From positions 1 through 5,749 of the forward strand of contig JAPOYQ010000964.1 of the NCBI GenBank assembly GCA_026706505.1: DNA of 5,749 bases. The letters run 5' to 3'. The position numbers were made by a program, and so were the translations under genes. This document shows positions 1 to 5,749 of the stretch, piece by piece. Source of the DNA: Gemmatimonadota bacterium. GTDB taxonomy: Bacteria > Latescibacterota > UBA2968 > UBA8231. The notes below the pieces were generated by a model that was not told the DNA's origin, searched no databases, and saw only the letters and a list, made by a program, of their open reading frames with translations. Position 1 is the stretch's first letter, and each line of letters begins with the position of its first letter.

Positions 1-1265
1 GTTTGGCCTCACCGCTCGGCCTCGCTTGGGGCGCTGAATGGCGCCAAGAGACTTTTGAGTCCGTGGCTGGCGATGAAGCCTCCTACGTGGTGGGCCCCTT
101 TGCGCCCCAGGGCTTCAGCAGCGGTTCCAATGGCTATCAGGGACTGCATCCAAGTAACGCCGGCAAGTGGGATCGCCCCAACTATGCTTTGTACGTGGAT
201 TTGCAGGCAGACGTAGTGCCGCAGCTCCAGCTAGGCACGGCCGTGCGCTACGAGGATTTCTACGCCGATTTTGGCAATACCCTCAACGGCAAGCTCTCGG
301 CCCTGTTGCGAGCTAGCGACCGGGTCAACCTGCGCTCGACGGTCAGTACTGGGTTCCGCGCTCCGTCGCCCGGCCAGGCCAATCTCCGCGCCGTGACCAC
401 CGGCTTTTCCGGCACTGGAGGCTTGACCGAGCAGGGGCAGGTGCCGCCCACCCATCCCATAGCCGCGGCCTTGGGCGGTGAGGAACTGACTGAGGAGAAG
501 TCCGTGGGATTTTCCGTCGGCACCGCCATGGAACTCACCGACGATTTCGATCTGACCCTCGACTACTTCGCCATTGACATCGAGGACCGCATCGCCCTGA
601 CCGGGAATATCAAGATCACCGACCAAATCGCCCAGATCATCCGGGACGATGAATCCCTCCAGGGCATCAGCGTCCTCCAGGAGGTCAAGTTCTTCTCCAA
701 TGACTTCGATACCCGCACCCAGGGTATTGACTTGGTGCTGTCGTGGACGCGGACGTGGAACACTCAATCCCTGTCCCACATCGATGTTGCCTATAACTGG
801 ACCCGGACTACTCTTGAGGACTTTTCGCAAGAGCGGACAAGAGACGAATTTCTGGGCAAACCCCTGGACGAACCAATCAAATTCAAACTGATGACGCCCC
901 GGCGCGAGGTGGAACTGGAGGAAATGAATCCCGAGCACCGCTTGGTGGTCACCGGTAGTCACCAAATGGGCGCTTGGAGCGGTATGCTGCGGCCCAGCTA
1001 CTTCAGCACTTGGAAAGCCTGCCGCTTCCAAGATAACAGTTGCGGTGATCTCGACGTCTTCGACGGAGGCGTCATTGTCGATGCCGAAGTCGGTTATGCC
1101 TTTGGCGATAGCTATCAGTTGAGCCTGGGGGCGCAGAATATTTTAGACTCAGTGCCCGAAGCCGCGCCCGAAGAGACCGCAGGTCAGGGCAATCTGCGCC
1201 CGGAGAGCACGCCTTGGGATTACAACGGTGCTTTCTGGTACACGCGCTTATTTGTGGAATTTTAG
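1..1265 (+). CDS. TonB-dependent outer-membrane receptor, C-terminal part (5' end outside window)
   Basis: This is the C-terminal beta-barrel part of a TonB-dependent receptor, a family that imports siderophores, vitamins or glycans across the outer membrane using TonB/ExbBD energy. The frame is open to the left edge, so the TTG at base 3 is an internal Leu codon and not a start. About 420 residues are visible. The sequence alternates amphipathic strands with polar loops. It has the family-typical STGFRAP segment (visible residues 115-121), a late-barrel LSLGAQNILDSVPE segment (373-386) resembling the usual N-[IL]-[FL]-D-x-x-P motif, and a C-terminal RLFVEF ending in Phe, which is the outer-membrane assembly signal. 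Two Cys (340 and 347) lie in what is probably an extracellular loop and could form a disulfide. The plug domain and TonB box lie outside the window, so the substrate cannot be inferred. The gene ends with TAG, convergent with the sulfatase gene. The family assignment is secure. Confidence 0.93.
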   Translation, partial: LASPLGLAWGAEWRQETFESVAGDEASYVVGPFAPQGFSSGSNGYQGLHPSNAGKWDRPNYALYVDLQADVVPQLQLGTAVRYEDFYADFGNTLNGKLSALLRASDRVNLRSTVSTGFRAPSPGQANLRAVTTGFSGTGGLTEQGQVPPTHPIAAALGGEELTEEKSVGFSVGTAMELTDDFDLTLDYFAIDIEDRIALTGNIKITDQIAQIIRDDESLQGISVLQEVKFFSNDFDTRTQGIDLVLSWTRTWNTQSLSHIDVAYNWTRTTLEDFSQERTRDEFLGKPLDEPIKFKLMTPRREVELEEMNPEHRLVVTGSHQMGAWSGMLRPSYFSTWKACRFQDNSCGDLDVFDGGVIVDAEVGYAFGDSYQLSLGAQNILDSVPEAAPEETAGQGNLRPESTPWDYNGAFWYTRLFVEF

Positions 1266-1287
1266 TGCGGAAATTACCTGCCTCGCA

Positions 1288-1330
1288 GCGGCCTAGGGCG
1301 ACGCAGCAACGGCGAGTTGCCCTAGGCCGC
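1288..1330. terminator. Candidate bidirectional hairpin between convergent genes
   Basis: A perfect 12-bp inverted repeat has arms GCGGCCTAGGGC (1288-1299) and GCCCTAGGCCGC (1319-1330). On a plus-strand transcript the stem extends inward by a G-U, an A-U and a C-G pair to 15 bp, around a 13-nt loop (1303-1315). On the minus strand the G-U becomes a C-A mismatch. It begins 22 bases after the receptor stop and lies 8 bases past the sulfatase stop, where a shared terminator would sit. Neither side has a U-tract, so it is not a canonical intrinsic terminator. It may instead act as a 3'-end stabiliser or depend on other factors. Confidence 0.55.
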
Positions 1331-1338
1331 CGAACTCC

Positions 1339-2793
1339 TCAACAGCGCACCACATCCTCGACGTCTGCGACTGGCAGGGTGTCTTCGTGCAGGGGCTGCA
1401 CCGCCTGTCCCCACGCCGTCAGCACCTGCATATCCCGCGTCAGTTCAGTGCAGCGCTGGGTCACCTGCTCTGGATCCCAATTGGCGTAGAGTTGGTCGAG
1501 TAGCTCTTGCCGCAGGGCGGCGTAAGCACCAGCGCTGCCCAAATCGTTCCATTCCCCTGGGTCGTCCGCTAGATTGAACAATGCCGGTGGGGTGTCGTCG
1601 TGGTATTTGTAGAGCTTCCACGGTCCCTGCCGGATCATGCGCGAAGGAGGATCGCCGCGCGAGGGCCCCAGTTCGCTGAAGGTGGTATCGGGGCGGGCAT
1701 TATCTGCGTGCCCCTGTAGTTCGCGCCACAGAGAATGGCCGTCGGCCGCGGGCAGGGGCTCGCCGCCGGCCACCTCTACGGCGGTGGGTGCCCAATCGAG
1801 CAAATTGCACAGCACGGAGTTTTCCACGCCCGCTGGTATCGCGCCGGGCAAACGAGCGATGAGGGGGACGCCGACCGAGCCTTCGTAGTAGTTGCTCTTC
1901 CACCAGCAGCCGTGCTCGCCGGCCATCTCGCCGTGGTCGCTGGAGTAGATCACCAACGTATTGTCGCGCAAGCCGGTCTCGTCGAGTTTGTCGAGGAGTT
2001 GGCCGACTTTGCGGTCGAAGTATTCGCACAGACCGAAATAGGCCGCTCGCGCCACGCGGATGCGCTCTTTGGGCAGGGGTTCGTCGATGAGGCGGCGCTT
2101 TTTGAAATTAGTTACTACCGCCGGCTCTCCGGTCGGGTCGGGTTGCGGCACATCGACGCGGTCGTAGTAATAATCGTAGAGATCCTTGGGGGCGAAGAAT
2201 GGGCAGTGCGGCAGTACAAAGCCCGCTACTGCGGCAAAGGGCCGGTCGGGCGTTTGCGCCTTTTCCTCCAAATAGGCGCAAGCCGCCTCGGCGACGCGGT
2301 CGTCAAAGGCTTGGTACGTAGTGCGGCCGTACCCGGCTATTTCGACGCATTCGCGGGTCTGGCCCGAGGTGCTGGAGGGAATGCTCTTGAACAGGGGTCC
2401 GCCCTGTTGGGCCGCACCCGGATGCCGGGCAGTGTGCTCGCCGATAGGCCGGCGCTCAAAACCGTGGCGCTGGTCGGGCCCGACAAAGTGCATGCGGCCA
2501 AGCAGCGCGGTCTCGTATCCAGCCGCGCCCACGGCGTGAGCCCAGGTCGGCAGCGCCGAGTTGAGGATGTGGTCGTTGCCCCAGACTTGGTTGGCGCTAG
2601 GCCGTCGCCCGGTCATAAAGGCCATGCGCGCTGGCGCGCACAAAGGCGAGGGGGTGTACGCATTGGCAAAGCGCATGCCTTCGCTGGCCAAGCGGTCGAG
2701 GTGCGGGGTGCGCACCAGTGGGTCGCCGTAGCAGCCGAGGTGGAATTTGCTGTGCTGGTCGGAGAGGATGAAGAGGATATTGGGTCGGTCCAT
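1339..2793 (-). CDS. Formylglycine-dependent sulfatase, choline-sulfatase-like, substrate unknown
   Basis: This 484-residue alkaline-phosphatase-superfamily sulfatase hydrolyses a sulfate ester. The N-terminus is the classic RPNILFILSDQHS, in which Asp12 is a metal ligand. The CAPAR active-site motif begins at Cys52, the residue expected to be converted to formylglycine, followed by the MTGRRPS segment. The second metal site, SSDHGEMAGEHG (284-295), supplies Asp286 and His287. The stretches SPLCAPAR and GRMHFVGPDQRHGFERR (99-115) resemble choline sulfatase (BetC), but the C-terminus (LADDPGEWNDL, then a short helical tail) is not recognisably BetC, so I assign no substrate. An Arg (100) occupies the place of the usual Lys in the GKxH motif. 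There is no signal peptide, so a cytoplasmic location is inferred. The ATG is the only sensible start, given the family N-terminus; no good Shine-Dalgarno precedes it, only an A-rich AAAGAAAA. It lies 43 bases downstream of the M56 gene. No maturase gene is in the window. Confidence 0.93.
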   Translation of the reverse strand: MDRPNILFILSDQHSKFHLGCYGDPLVRTPHLDRLASEGMRFANAYTPSPLCAPARMAFMTGRRPSANQVWGNDHILNSALPTWAHAVGAAGYETALLGRMHFVGPDQRHGFERRPIGEHTARHPGAAQQGGPLFKSIPSSTSGQTRECVEIAGYGRTTYQAFDDRVAEAACAYLEEKAQTPDRPFAAVAGFVLPHCPFFAPKDLYDYYYDRVDVPQPDPTGEPAVVTNFKKRRLIDEPLPKERIRVARAAYFGLCEYFDRKVGQLLDKLDETGLRDNTLVIYSSDHGEMAGEHGCWWKSNYYEGSVGVPLIARLPGAIPAGVENSVLCNLLDWAPTAVEVAGGEPLPAADGHSLWRELQGHADNARPDTTFSELGPSRGDPPSRMIRQGPWKLYKYHDDTPPALFNLADDPGEWNDLGSAGAYAALRQELLDQLYANWDPEQVTQRCTELTRDMQVLTAWGQAVQPLHEDTLPVADVEDVVRC

Positions 2794-2836
2794 TTTTCAA
2801 TTTTCTTTGCGCGTGTCGCCCCGCATCCGGCTTTTG

Positions 2837-4261
2837 TTAATCGGCGCTGTCGTCGAGGTGTTTGAGCATGATCGTACTGACGGGAGCCGCTGTACTGAAA
2901 TGGCGGATGTGGGGGGGACGCTGCATGAAAATTTTCAGACGCTGCATGAAAATTTTCAGACGCTGCATGAAAATTTTCAGAGTATCGGCTCTGCTGCCGA
3001 GGACATTGACATTGACCGAATCAACGGTCCCACTAGCGAGAAATTTATCGACCCGGGCGAGAAGTGGGAAGACCCCTTTGACTTGGACCGGCTTGAAGAC
3101 TTGGACCGGCTTGAAGACTTGGACCGGCTTGACGATCCCGCTGCCGGGGGGGTAGGCGCTTGATATAGCCACTGCGCGAGCTTGGACATTGACCGAATCG
3201 ACGATCCTGACCGAATCGACGGCAACGCTGGCGGGCGGGATGATTATCCATCGCTGGACTTGACGGCCCGACGTTTCCCCACCGCGTCCCAAGCCGCCCA
3301 TACATCCGGCTAGGGTTAATATCATCGCTACCACGCCGCCGCCCAGAATCCCATGCACGCGGGGACGAGGACGATGGGACGGGTCCAAAAGGCGCTCGAC
3401 GCGCTTGGCCACGCGCCCAGAATGCGCCATGGTCATAGCTAAGTGGGGACGCTGGTCGGCCGCGGCGTGGAGCAGGGTCTCGGCATAGGTTAGCGGATCG
3501 CCACTTTGGGCCACCACCCAATCGTCGCAGGCGCATTCGCGCATCTCGACCAAAGAACGGGCCGCCCAATGTACTAAGGGATGGAACCAATACAGAGCCA
3601 CGACCCCTTGACTCAGCATATTGAGCAGGGGGTCGCGGCGTTTTAAGTGGACCAACTCGTGGACGATAATGTCCCGCAACGCCCCTGGAGTACACTGGGC
3701 ATAAAGGGCGGCGGGCAGGGCAATGGTAGGGCGACGCCACCCGAGCAGGACCGGAGTTTGCAGGAGGGGGGATACGCCTAGCTGGACCGGATGATGCAGG
3801 CCCAATTGCCGCCGCAAAGCTTCGACTGGAGCTGCGTCCACCAAGTGGACGGATTGGCGCAGGCGGTGTAGGTGCCATAGGCCCCAACCCAAGCGCGTCA
3901 GCGCAAAGGCCAAGCCGATTAGGTACAGGCTGGCCACGGCCCAGTGCCACCAAGCGGGACCGGCGGTGATCGGGGCTGCTGGGGATAAGGAAGCCAAGGT
4001 CGGCCCGGTGTGCAGGGACCAAGCTTGGTCGAAGTGGGGGATTGGGGTTTGGCCCCAAGGCAGGATGGGTCCGAGCAAAGCCCCTAGCGGTAACAGGGCT
4101 ACCGCACCCAAGGTGGCGCTCCACAGCAGGCAGGACCAAGCCGGACGGCGGCGAGTCAACAGGCGGATCGCCAGACCAGTGAAGGCGACAAGCAGTGCGG
4201 CCTTGAGGCCGAGGTCGATTACGGTGCTGGCGATTGACTCGACAAAATGCGTCCATTCCAT
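2837..4261 (-). CDS. BlaR1/MecR1-like M56 membrane zinc metallopeptidase with repeat-built C-terminal tail
   Basis: This 474-residue integral membrane peptidase belongs to family M56 (BlaR1/MecR1), whose members usually sense an envelope signal and trigger cleavage of a BlaI-type repressor. Hydrophobic segments lie at about residues 18-36, 43-66 and 104-124, a further one follows the active site (216-233), and the last is at 303-322. The zinc motif HELVH is at 201-205 (His201, Glu202, His205). The downstream RECACDD (241-247) matches the family's conserved R-E-x-x-C-D segment, with Glu242 the probable third ligand. After the last membrane segment, where BlaR1 carries a penicillin-binding domain, there is only a tail of about 148 residues (327-474) made of short repeats: VDSV-type hexapeptides, three (V/F)KPVQV and three LKIFMQR. 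An LAGC motif (317-320) ends the last membrane segment. A good Shine-Dalgarno supports the start. Family assignment is strong; the signal sensed and the substrate are unknown. Confidence 0.9.
   Translation of the reverse strand: MEWTHFVESIASTVIDLGLKAALLVAFTGLAIRLLTRRRPAWSCLLWSATLGAVALLPLGALLGPILPWGQTPIPHFDQAWSLHTGPTLASLSPAAPITAGPAWWHWAVASLYLIGLAFALTRLGWGLWHLHRLRQSVHLVDAAPVEALRRQLGLHHPVQLGVSPLLQTPVLLGWRRPTIALPAALYAQCTPGALRDIIVHELVHLKRRDPLLNMLSQGVVALYWFHPLVHWAARSLVEMRECACDDWVVAQSGDPLTYAETLLHAAADQRPHLAMTMAHSGRVAKRVERLLDPSHRPRPRVHGILGGGVVAMILTLAGCMGGLGRGGETSGRQVQRWIIIPPASVAVDSVRIVDSVNVQARAVAISSAYPPGSGIVKPVQVFKPVQVFKPVQVKGVFPLLARVDKFLASGTVDSVNVNVLGSRADTLKIFMQRLKIFMQRLKIFMQRPPHIRHFSTAAPVSTIMLKHLDDSAD
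2917..2979. repeat. Three tandem 21-bp repeats, each with a 12-bp perfect palindrome
   Basis: Three identical 21-bp copies occupy 2917-2937, 2938-2958 and 2959-2979. They encode LKIFMQR three times in the M56 tail (residues 428-448). Each copy contains the self-complementary TGAAAATTTTCA (2926-2937, 2947-2958, 2968-2979). These AT-rich cores stand out from the GC-rich surroundings. The array lies 124-186 bases upstream of the sulfatase start. The identity of the copies suggests recent expansion. Confidence 0.95.
3008..3221 (-). repeat. Dispersed and tandem VDSV-encoding repeats in the M56 tail
   Basis: The 19-base word GACATTGACCGAATCGACG at 3185-3203 recurs at 3008-3026 with one mismatch, 177 bases away (exactly 59 codons). 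Its TGACCGAATCGACG core is also repeated in tandem at 3190-3203 and 3208-3221, with an 18-bp period. These encode VDSVRI-VDSVNV (residues 348-359) and a second VDSVNV (413-418). They flank the KPVQV array on both sides. Confidence 0.88.
3080..3133 (-). repeat. Three tandem 18-bp repeats encoding (V/F)KPVQV
   Basis: Read on the plus strand, ACTTGGACCGGCTTGAAG occurs exactly at 3081-3098 and 3099-3116, and with one change at 3117-3134. On the coding strand this gives VKPVQV-FKPVQV-FKPVQV (M56 residues 377-394). The alternating polar and hydrophobic pattern suggests short beta strands. Confidence 0.93.
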
Positions 4262-4266
4262 GGGAG

Positions 4267-4273
4267 TCTCCTA
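4267..4273 (-). promoter_or_regulatory. Ribosome binding site of the M56 gene
   Basis: The coding strand reads TAGGAGA, with AGGAG ending 6 bases before the ATG whose first base is 4261. This is a near-ideal Shine-Dalgarno and spacing, and it fixes the M56 start. It contrasts with the sulfatase gene, which has no comparable site. The 37-base gap to the upstream thioredoxin gene has no obvious terminator. Confidence 0.85.
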
Positions 4274-4298
4274 CTGTGCAGGTAGCCGAGTGGCTTCT

Positions 4299-5749
4299 TC
4301 ACAGATTTTCCTCAATTTTTGCCACAACTTCATCAATGTCTCTTACCCTTAAACGATCCTCCACAATCAGCCCTTGGGGATCCACCAGATAATACCGAGG
4401 GATGCCGCCCACATTATAGGCTTGCGTTACTTGGCCGTCCGAGCGCACATGGACGCCTTTGATCCCGTGTTTGGCAATGGCCTGCGTCCAAGCCTCGTCG
4501 TTCGAGTCCAATGAGACGTTGAGGAAGACGACCGGCTGAGCAGCCACTCGTTCTTTGATCTTGCGGAGGGTCCCCAAATCGGCGATGCACGGGCTGCACC
4601 AACTCGCCCAAAAATCCATCAAGACCACCTTGCCCTTGAACTGGCTTAGCGATATGGATTGGCCGGCAGGGTCATTGAGGGTGAAGTCGGGAGCAGGCTG
4701 CCCCGGTTGCAGTATTGACAGCTTATTCAGTTTTGCTTGGAGGGCCTCGGTGTATTCGGGGAAGGGATTGCTCTCCGCAAAGGATTGCCAGCGGGCATCC
4801 ACATAGGCTTCAAAGCCGCGCCGAATTCCATCCATCAACTCTCTGGCTAGAAACCAATAGAGTACTCGTCCTTGCAGTTTTTGCTTGGCGAGGTCGTATC
4901 GCTCTGCAGCCCATAAGGAGGTATAAGAACTCGGTCCGGCAAAGATGGAGTCGAGTTGGGATTGGACGGCCGGCGATAGACCTAGGGCCGCTAAGTCAAC
5001 CCTTTGGGATAGCTTGAGCGGTTTGCGATTTCGGAACATGGAGTCGAGTTGGGTTTGGATGGTCGGCGATAATTCCAAACTCGCCATGTCAACCCTTGCC
5101 GATAGCGGACGATTGTTTACGTATTCGTACCACTCGTTGTTTTTTGCCAGTGGCAAATGGAAGGTCAATTTCCCGTCCGTTGTATCGATCCTCGTGGTAT
5201 CTTCCATGCCGAAGGTCATATTATGATCCTCATAAGAGTCGAGTTCGGCTAGGGCGGTGGGCGCTAACTCCAATCCCAACCAAGCAGCCTTTTTGGACGC
5301 GCTGATCTCTTTGGGATCTGCGTACATGGAGTCGAGTTGGGCTTGGGCGGACTCTACTATCTCCAATCCCGCCAGATCAATCATCTGTGATAGTCTGGGT
5401 GGATTGTTCGCGTCGTACATAGAGTCGAGTTGGGCGTGAACGGCTGGCGATAGCCCTAGCCCCGATAGCTTATATCTATCGGCAAGTCTAGATGGCCCAT
5501 CCAGCTTTGCTTCTAAGTCTAGGGTGTTCACCAGAAACCGGCGATACTCCTGCACGCCAATAGCCTTTTCATCTATCAAGGGGATTTCTTGCAAGAAGTC
5601 GTAGTAGGCCGGAGGGACCTTTCTTCTGTGGGAGCCGTCGGGGCTCATTCGGCGTGTCAGTCGGCCGTTTTCATACGAAAAATTCGGATAGGAAACCGTC
5701 TTATCGGCCCAGTTATAGTTGATGAAGGCCGTCATACAGTCGATGAACC
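4299..5749 (-). CDS. TlpA-family thioredoxin-like protein with inserted 31-residue repeats (N-terminus outside window)
   Basis: This is a TlpA/ResA-type thiol-disulfide oxidoreductase, normally an exported envelope protein that reduces or exchanges disulfides. The frame stays open to the right edge (Phe-Ile-Asp-Cys precede the Met at 5735), so the true start and any signal peptide lie outside; residues here are counted from that Met. The C-terminal thioredoxin fold starts at about 340 with the family-typical PGQPAPDFTLNDPAG. It carries the redox motif WCSPC (379-383, in FWASWCSPC) and the cis-proline in GGIPRYYLVD (Pro446). The region before it (about 40-340) is helical and charged, resembling the N-terminal part of AhpC/TSA-TlpA proteins of FCB bacteria, but is interrupted by five 31-residue repeats (about 88-276). 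The gene is followed after 37 bases by the M56 gene, probably co-transcribed. The thioredoxin assignment is firm; partner proteins and the role of the repeats are unknown. Confidence 0.9.
   Translation of the reverse strand, partial: FIDCMTAFINYNWADKTVSYPNFSYENGRLTRRMSPDGSHRRKVPPAYYDFLQEIPLIDEKAIGVQEYRRFLVNTLDLEAKLDGPSRLADRYKLSGLGLSPAVHAQLDSMYDANNPPRLSQMIDLAGLEIVESAQAQLDSMYADPKEISASKKAAWLGLELAPTALAELDSYEDHNMTFGMEDTTRIDTTDGKLTFHLPLAKNNEWYEYVNNRPLSARVDMASLELSPTIQTQLDSMFRNRKPLKLSQRVDLAALGLSPAVQSQLDSIFAGPSSYTSLWAAERYDLAKQKLQGRVLYWFLARELMDGIRRGFEAYVDARWQSFAESNPFPEYTEALQAKLNKLSILQPGQPAPDFTLNDPAGQSISLSQFKGKVVLMDFWASWCSPCIADLGTLRKIKERVAAQPVVFLNVSLDSNDEAWTQAIAKHGIKGVHVRSDGQVTQAYNVGGIPRYYLVDPQGLIVEDRLRVRDIDEVVAKIEENL
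4908..5474 (-). repeat. Five 93-bp (31-residue) repeats inside the TlpA-like gene
   Basis: The coding strand contains five LDS-centred units. Plus-strand GAGTCGAGTT anchors start at 4948, 5041, 5236, 5329 and 5422, giving intervals of 93, 195, 93 and 93 bases. Protein units are residues 88-118, 119-149, 150-180, 215-245 and 246-276. The consensus is roughly [VI]DLAxLxLSPxxQxQLDSMY followed by about 11 variable residues, often ending in LSQ. The 65-residue step between units 3 and 4 is two periods plus three residues, so residues 181-214 may be a decayed sixth unit or a loop. The S-P before a helical stretch suggests repeated helix starts. Confidence 0.93.

Noticed and set aside
3..5. TTG as start codon of the receptor gene
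   Set aside because: The visible protein is a barrel fragment without signal peptide or plug, and the frame is open to the window edge, so this is an internal codon.
231..1031. Minus-strand 266-codon open frame
   Set aside because: It is antisense to the TonB-dependent receptor, whose frame shows clear barrel features.
2794..2836. Promoter for the sulfatase gene in the short gap
   Set aside because: I see no convincing -35/-10 pair in these 43 bases; co-transcription with the M56 gene is simpler.
1735..2865. Plus-strand 376-codon open frame
   Set aside because: It lies antisense to the sulfatase, whose catalytic motifs are intact. It is a GC-rich shadow frame with no domain.
2917..2979. 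CRISPR-like repeats
   Set aside because: The 21-bp copies are directly adjacent with no spacers, lie inside a coding frame, and no cas gene is near.
2747..3163. Plus-strand 138-codon open frame with its own TLHENFQ and DLDRLE repeats
   Set aside because: It is antisense to the M56 tail and the sulfatase start. Repeat lengths divisible by three keep every frame open across the arrays, so the repeats in this frame are a by-product. It has no ribosome binding site or recognisable domain.
3045..4256. Minus-strand 403-codon open frame overlapping the M56 gene
   Set aside because: It is a shifted frame rich in Arg, Pro and Ser. The M56 frame holds HELVH and the membrane segments.
5733..5735. ATG as start of the TlpA-like gene
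   Set aside because: The frame remains open upstream to the edge, no Shine-Dalgarno precedes it, and the protein would lack an export signal. An internal Met is more likely.

Overview
This window of about 57% GC (estimated by eye) looks like chromosomal DNA from a Gram-negative, FCB-type bacterium. The evidence is a TonB-dependent outer-membrane receptor, a TlpA-family periplasmic thioredoxin with a long helical N-terminal region, a BlaR1-type M56 membrane peptidase and a formylglycine-type sulfatase. Latescibacterota or a relative is a reasonable guess from the gene styles, but the window has no rRNA or other marker to prove it. I see no tRNA, rRNA, CRISPR array, insertion sequence, integrase or phage gene.

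Layout. Bases 1-1265 (+) hold the C-terminal half or so of a TonB-dependent receptor that enters from the left edge and ends in the aromatic outer-membrane signal. Bases 1266-1338 form a convergent intergenic gap with a strong GC-rich hairpin (1288-1330). The rest lies on the minus strand in the order (transcription right to left) TlpA-like thioredoxin (4299-5749, cut by the right edge), M56/BlaR1-like peptidase (2837-4261), choline-sulfatase-like sulfatase (1339-2793). The gaps are 37 and 43 bases, so these three genes are a plausible operon.

How they may work together. M56 peptidases are usually sensor-transducers that span the inner membrane, and TlpA-like proteins act in the periplasm on thiols and disulfides. 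The two may form an envelope-stress or redox module. No BlaI/MecI-type repressor is visible; it would have to lie to the right or elsewhere. The sulfatase looks cytoplasmic and may simply be co-transcribed. The receptor is convergent and probably an independent unit.

The most unusual content is repeats inside coding sequence. The thioredoxin has five 31-residue repeats inserted in its N-terminal helical region. The M56 peptidase has no penicillin-binding sensor domain; it ends in a tail of about 148 residues built from hexapeptide and heptapeptide repeats. At the DNA level the heptapeptide repeats form three perfect 12-bp palindromes spaced 21 bp apart, upstream of the sulfatase gene. Every repeat period (18, 21, 93 bp) is a multiple of three.
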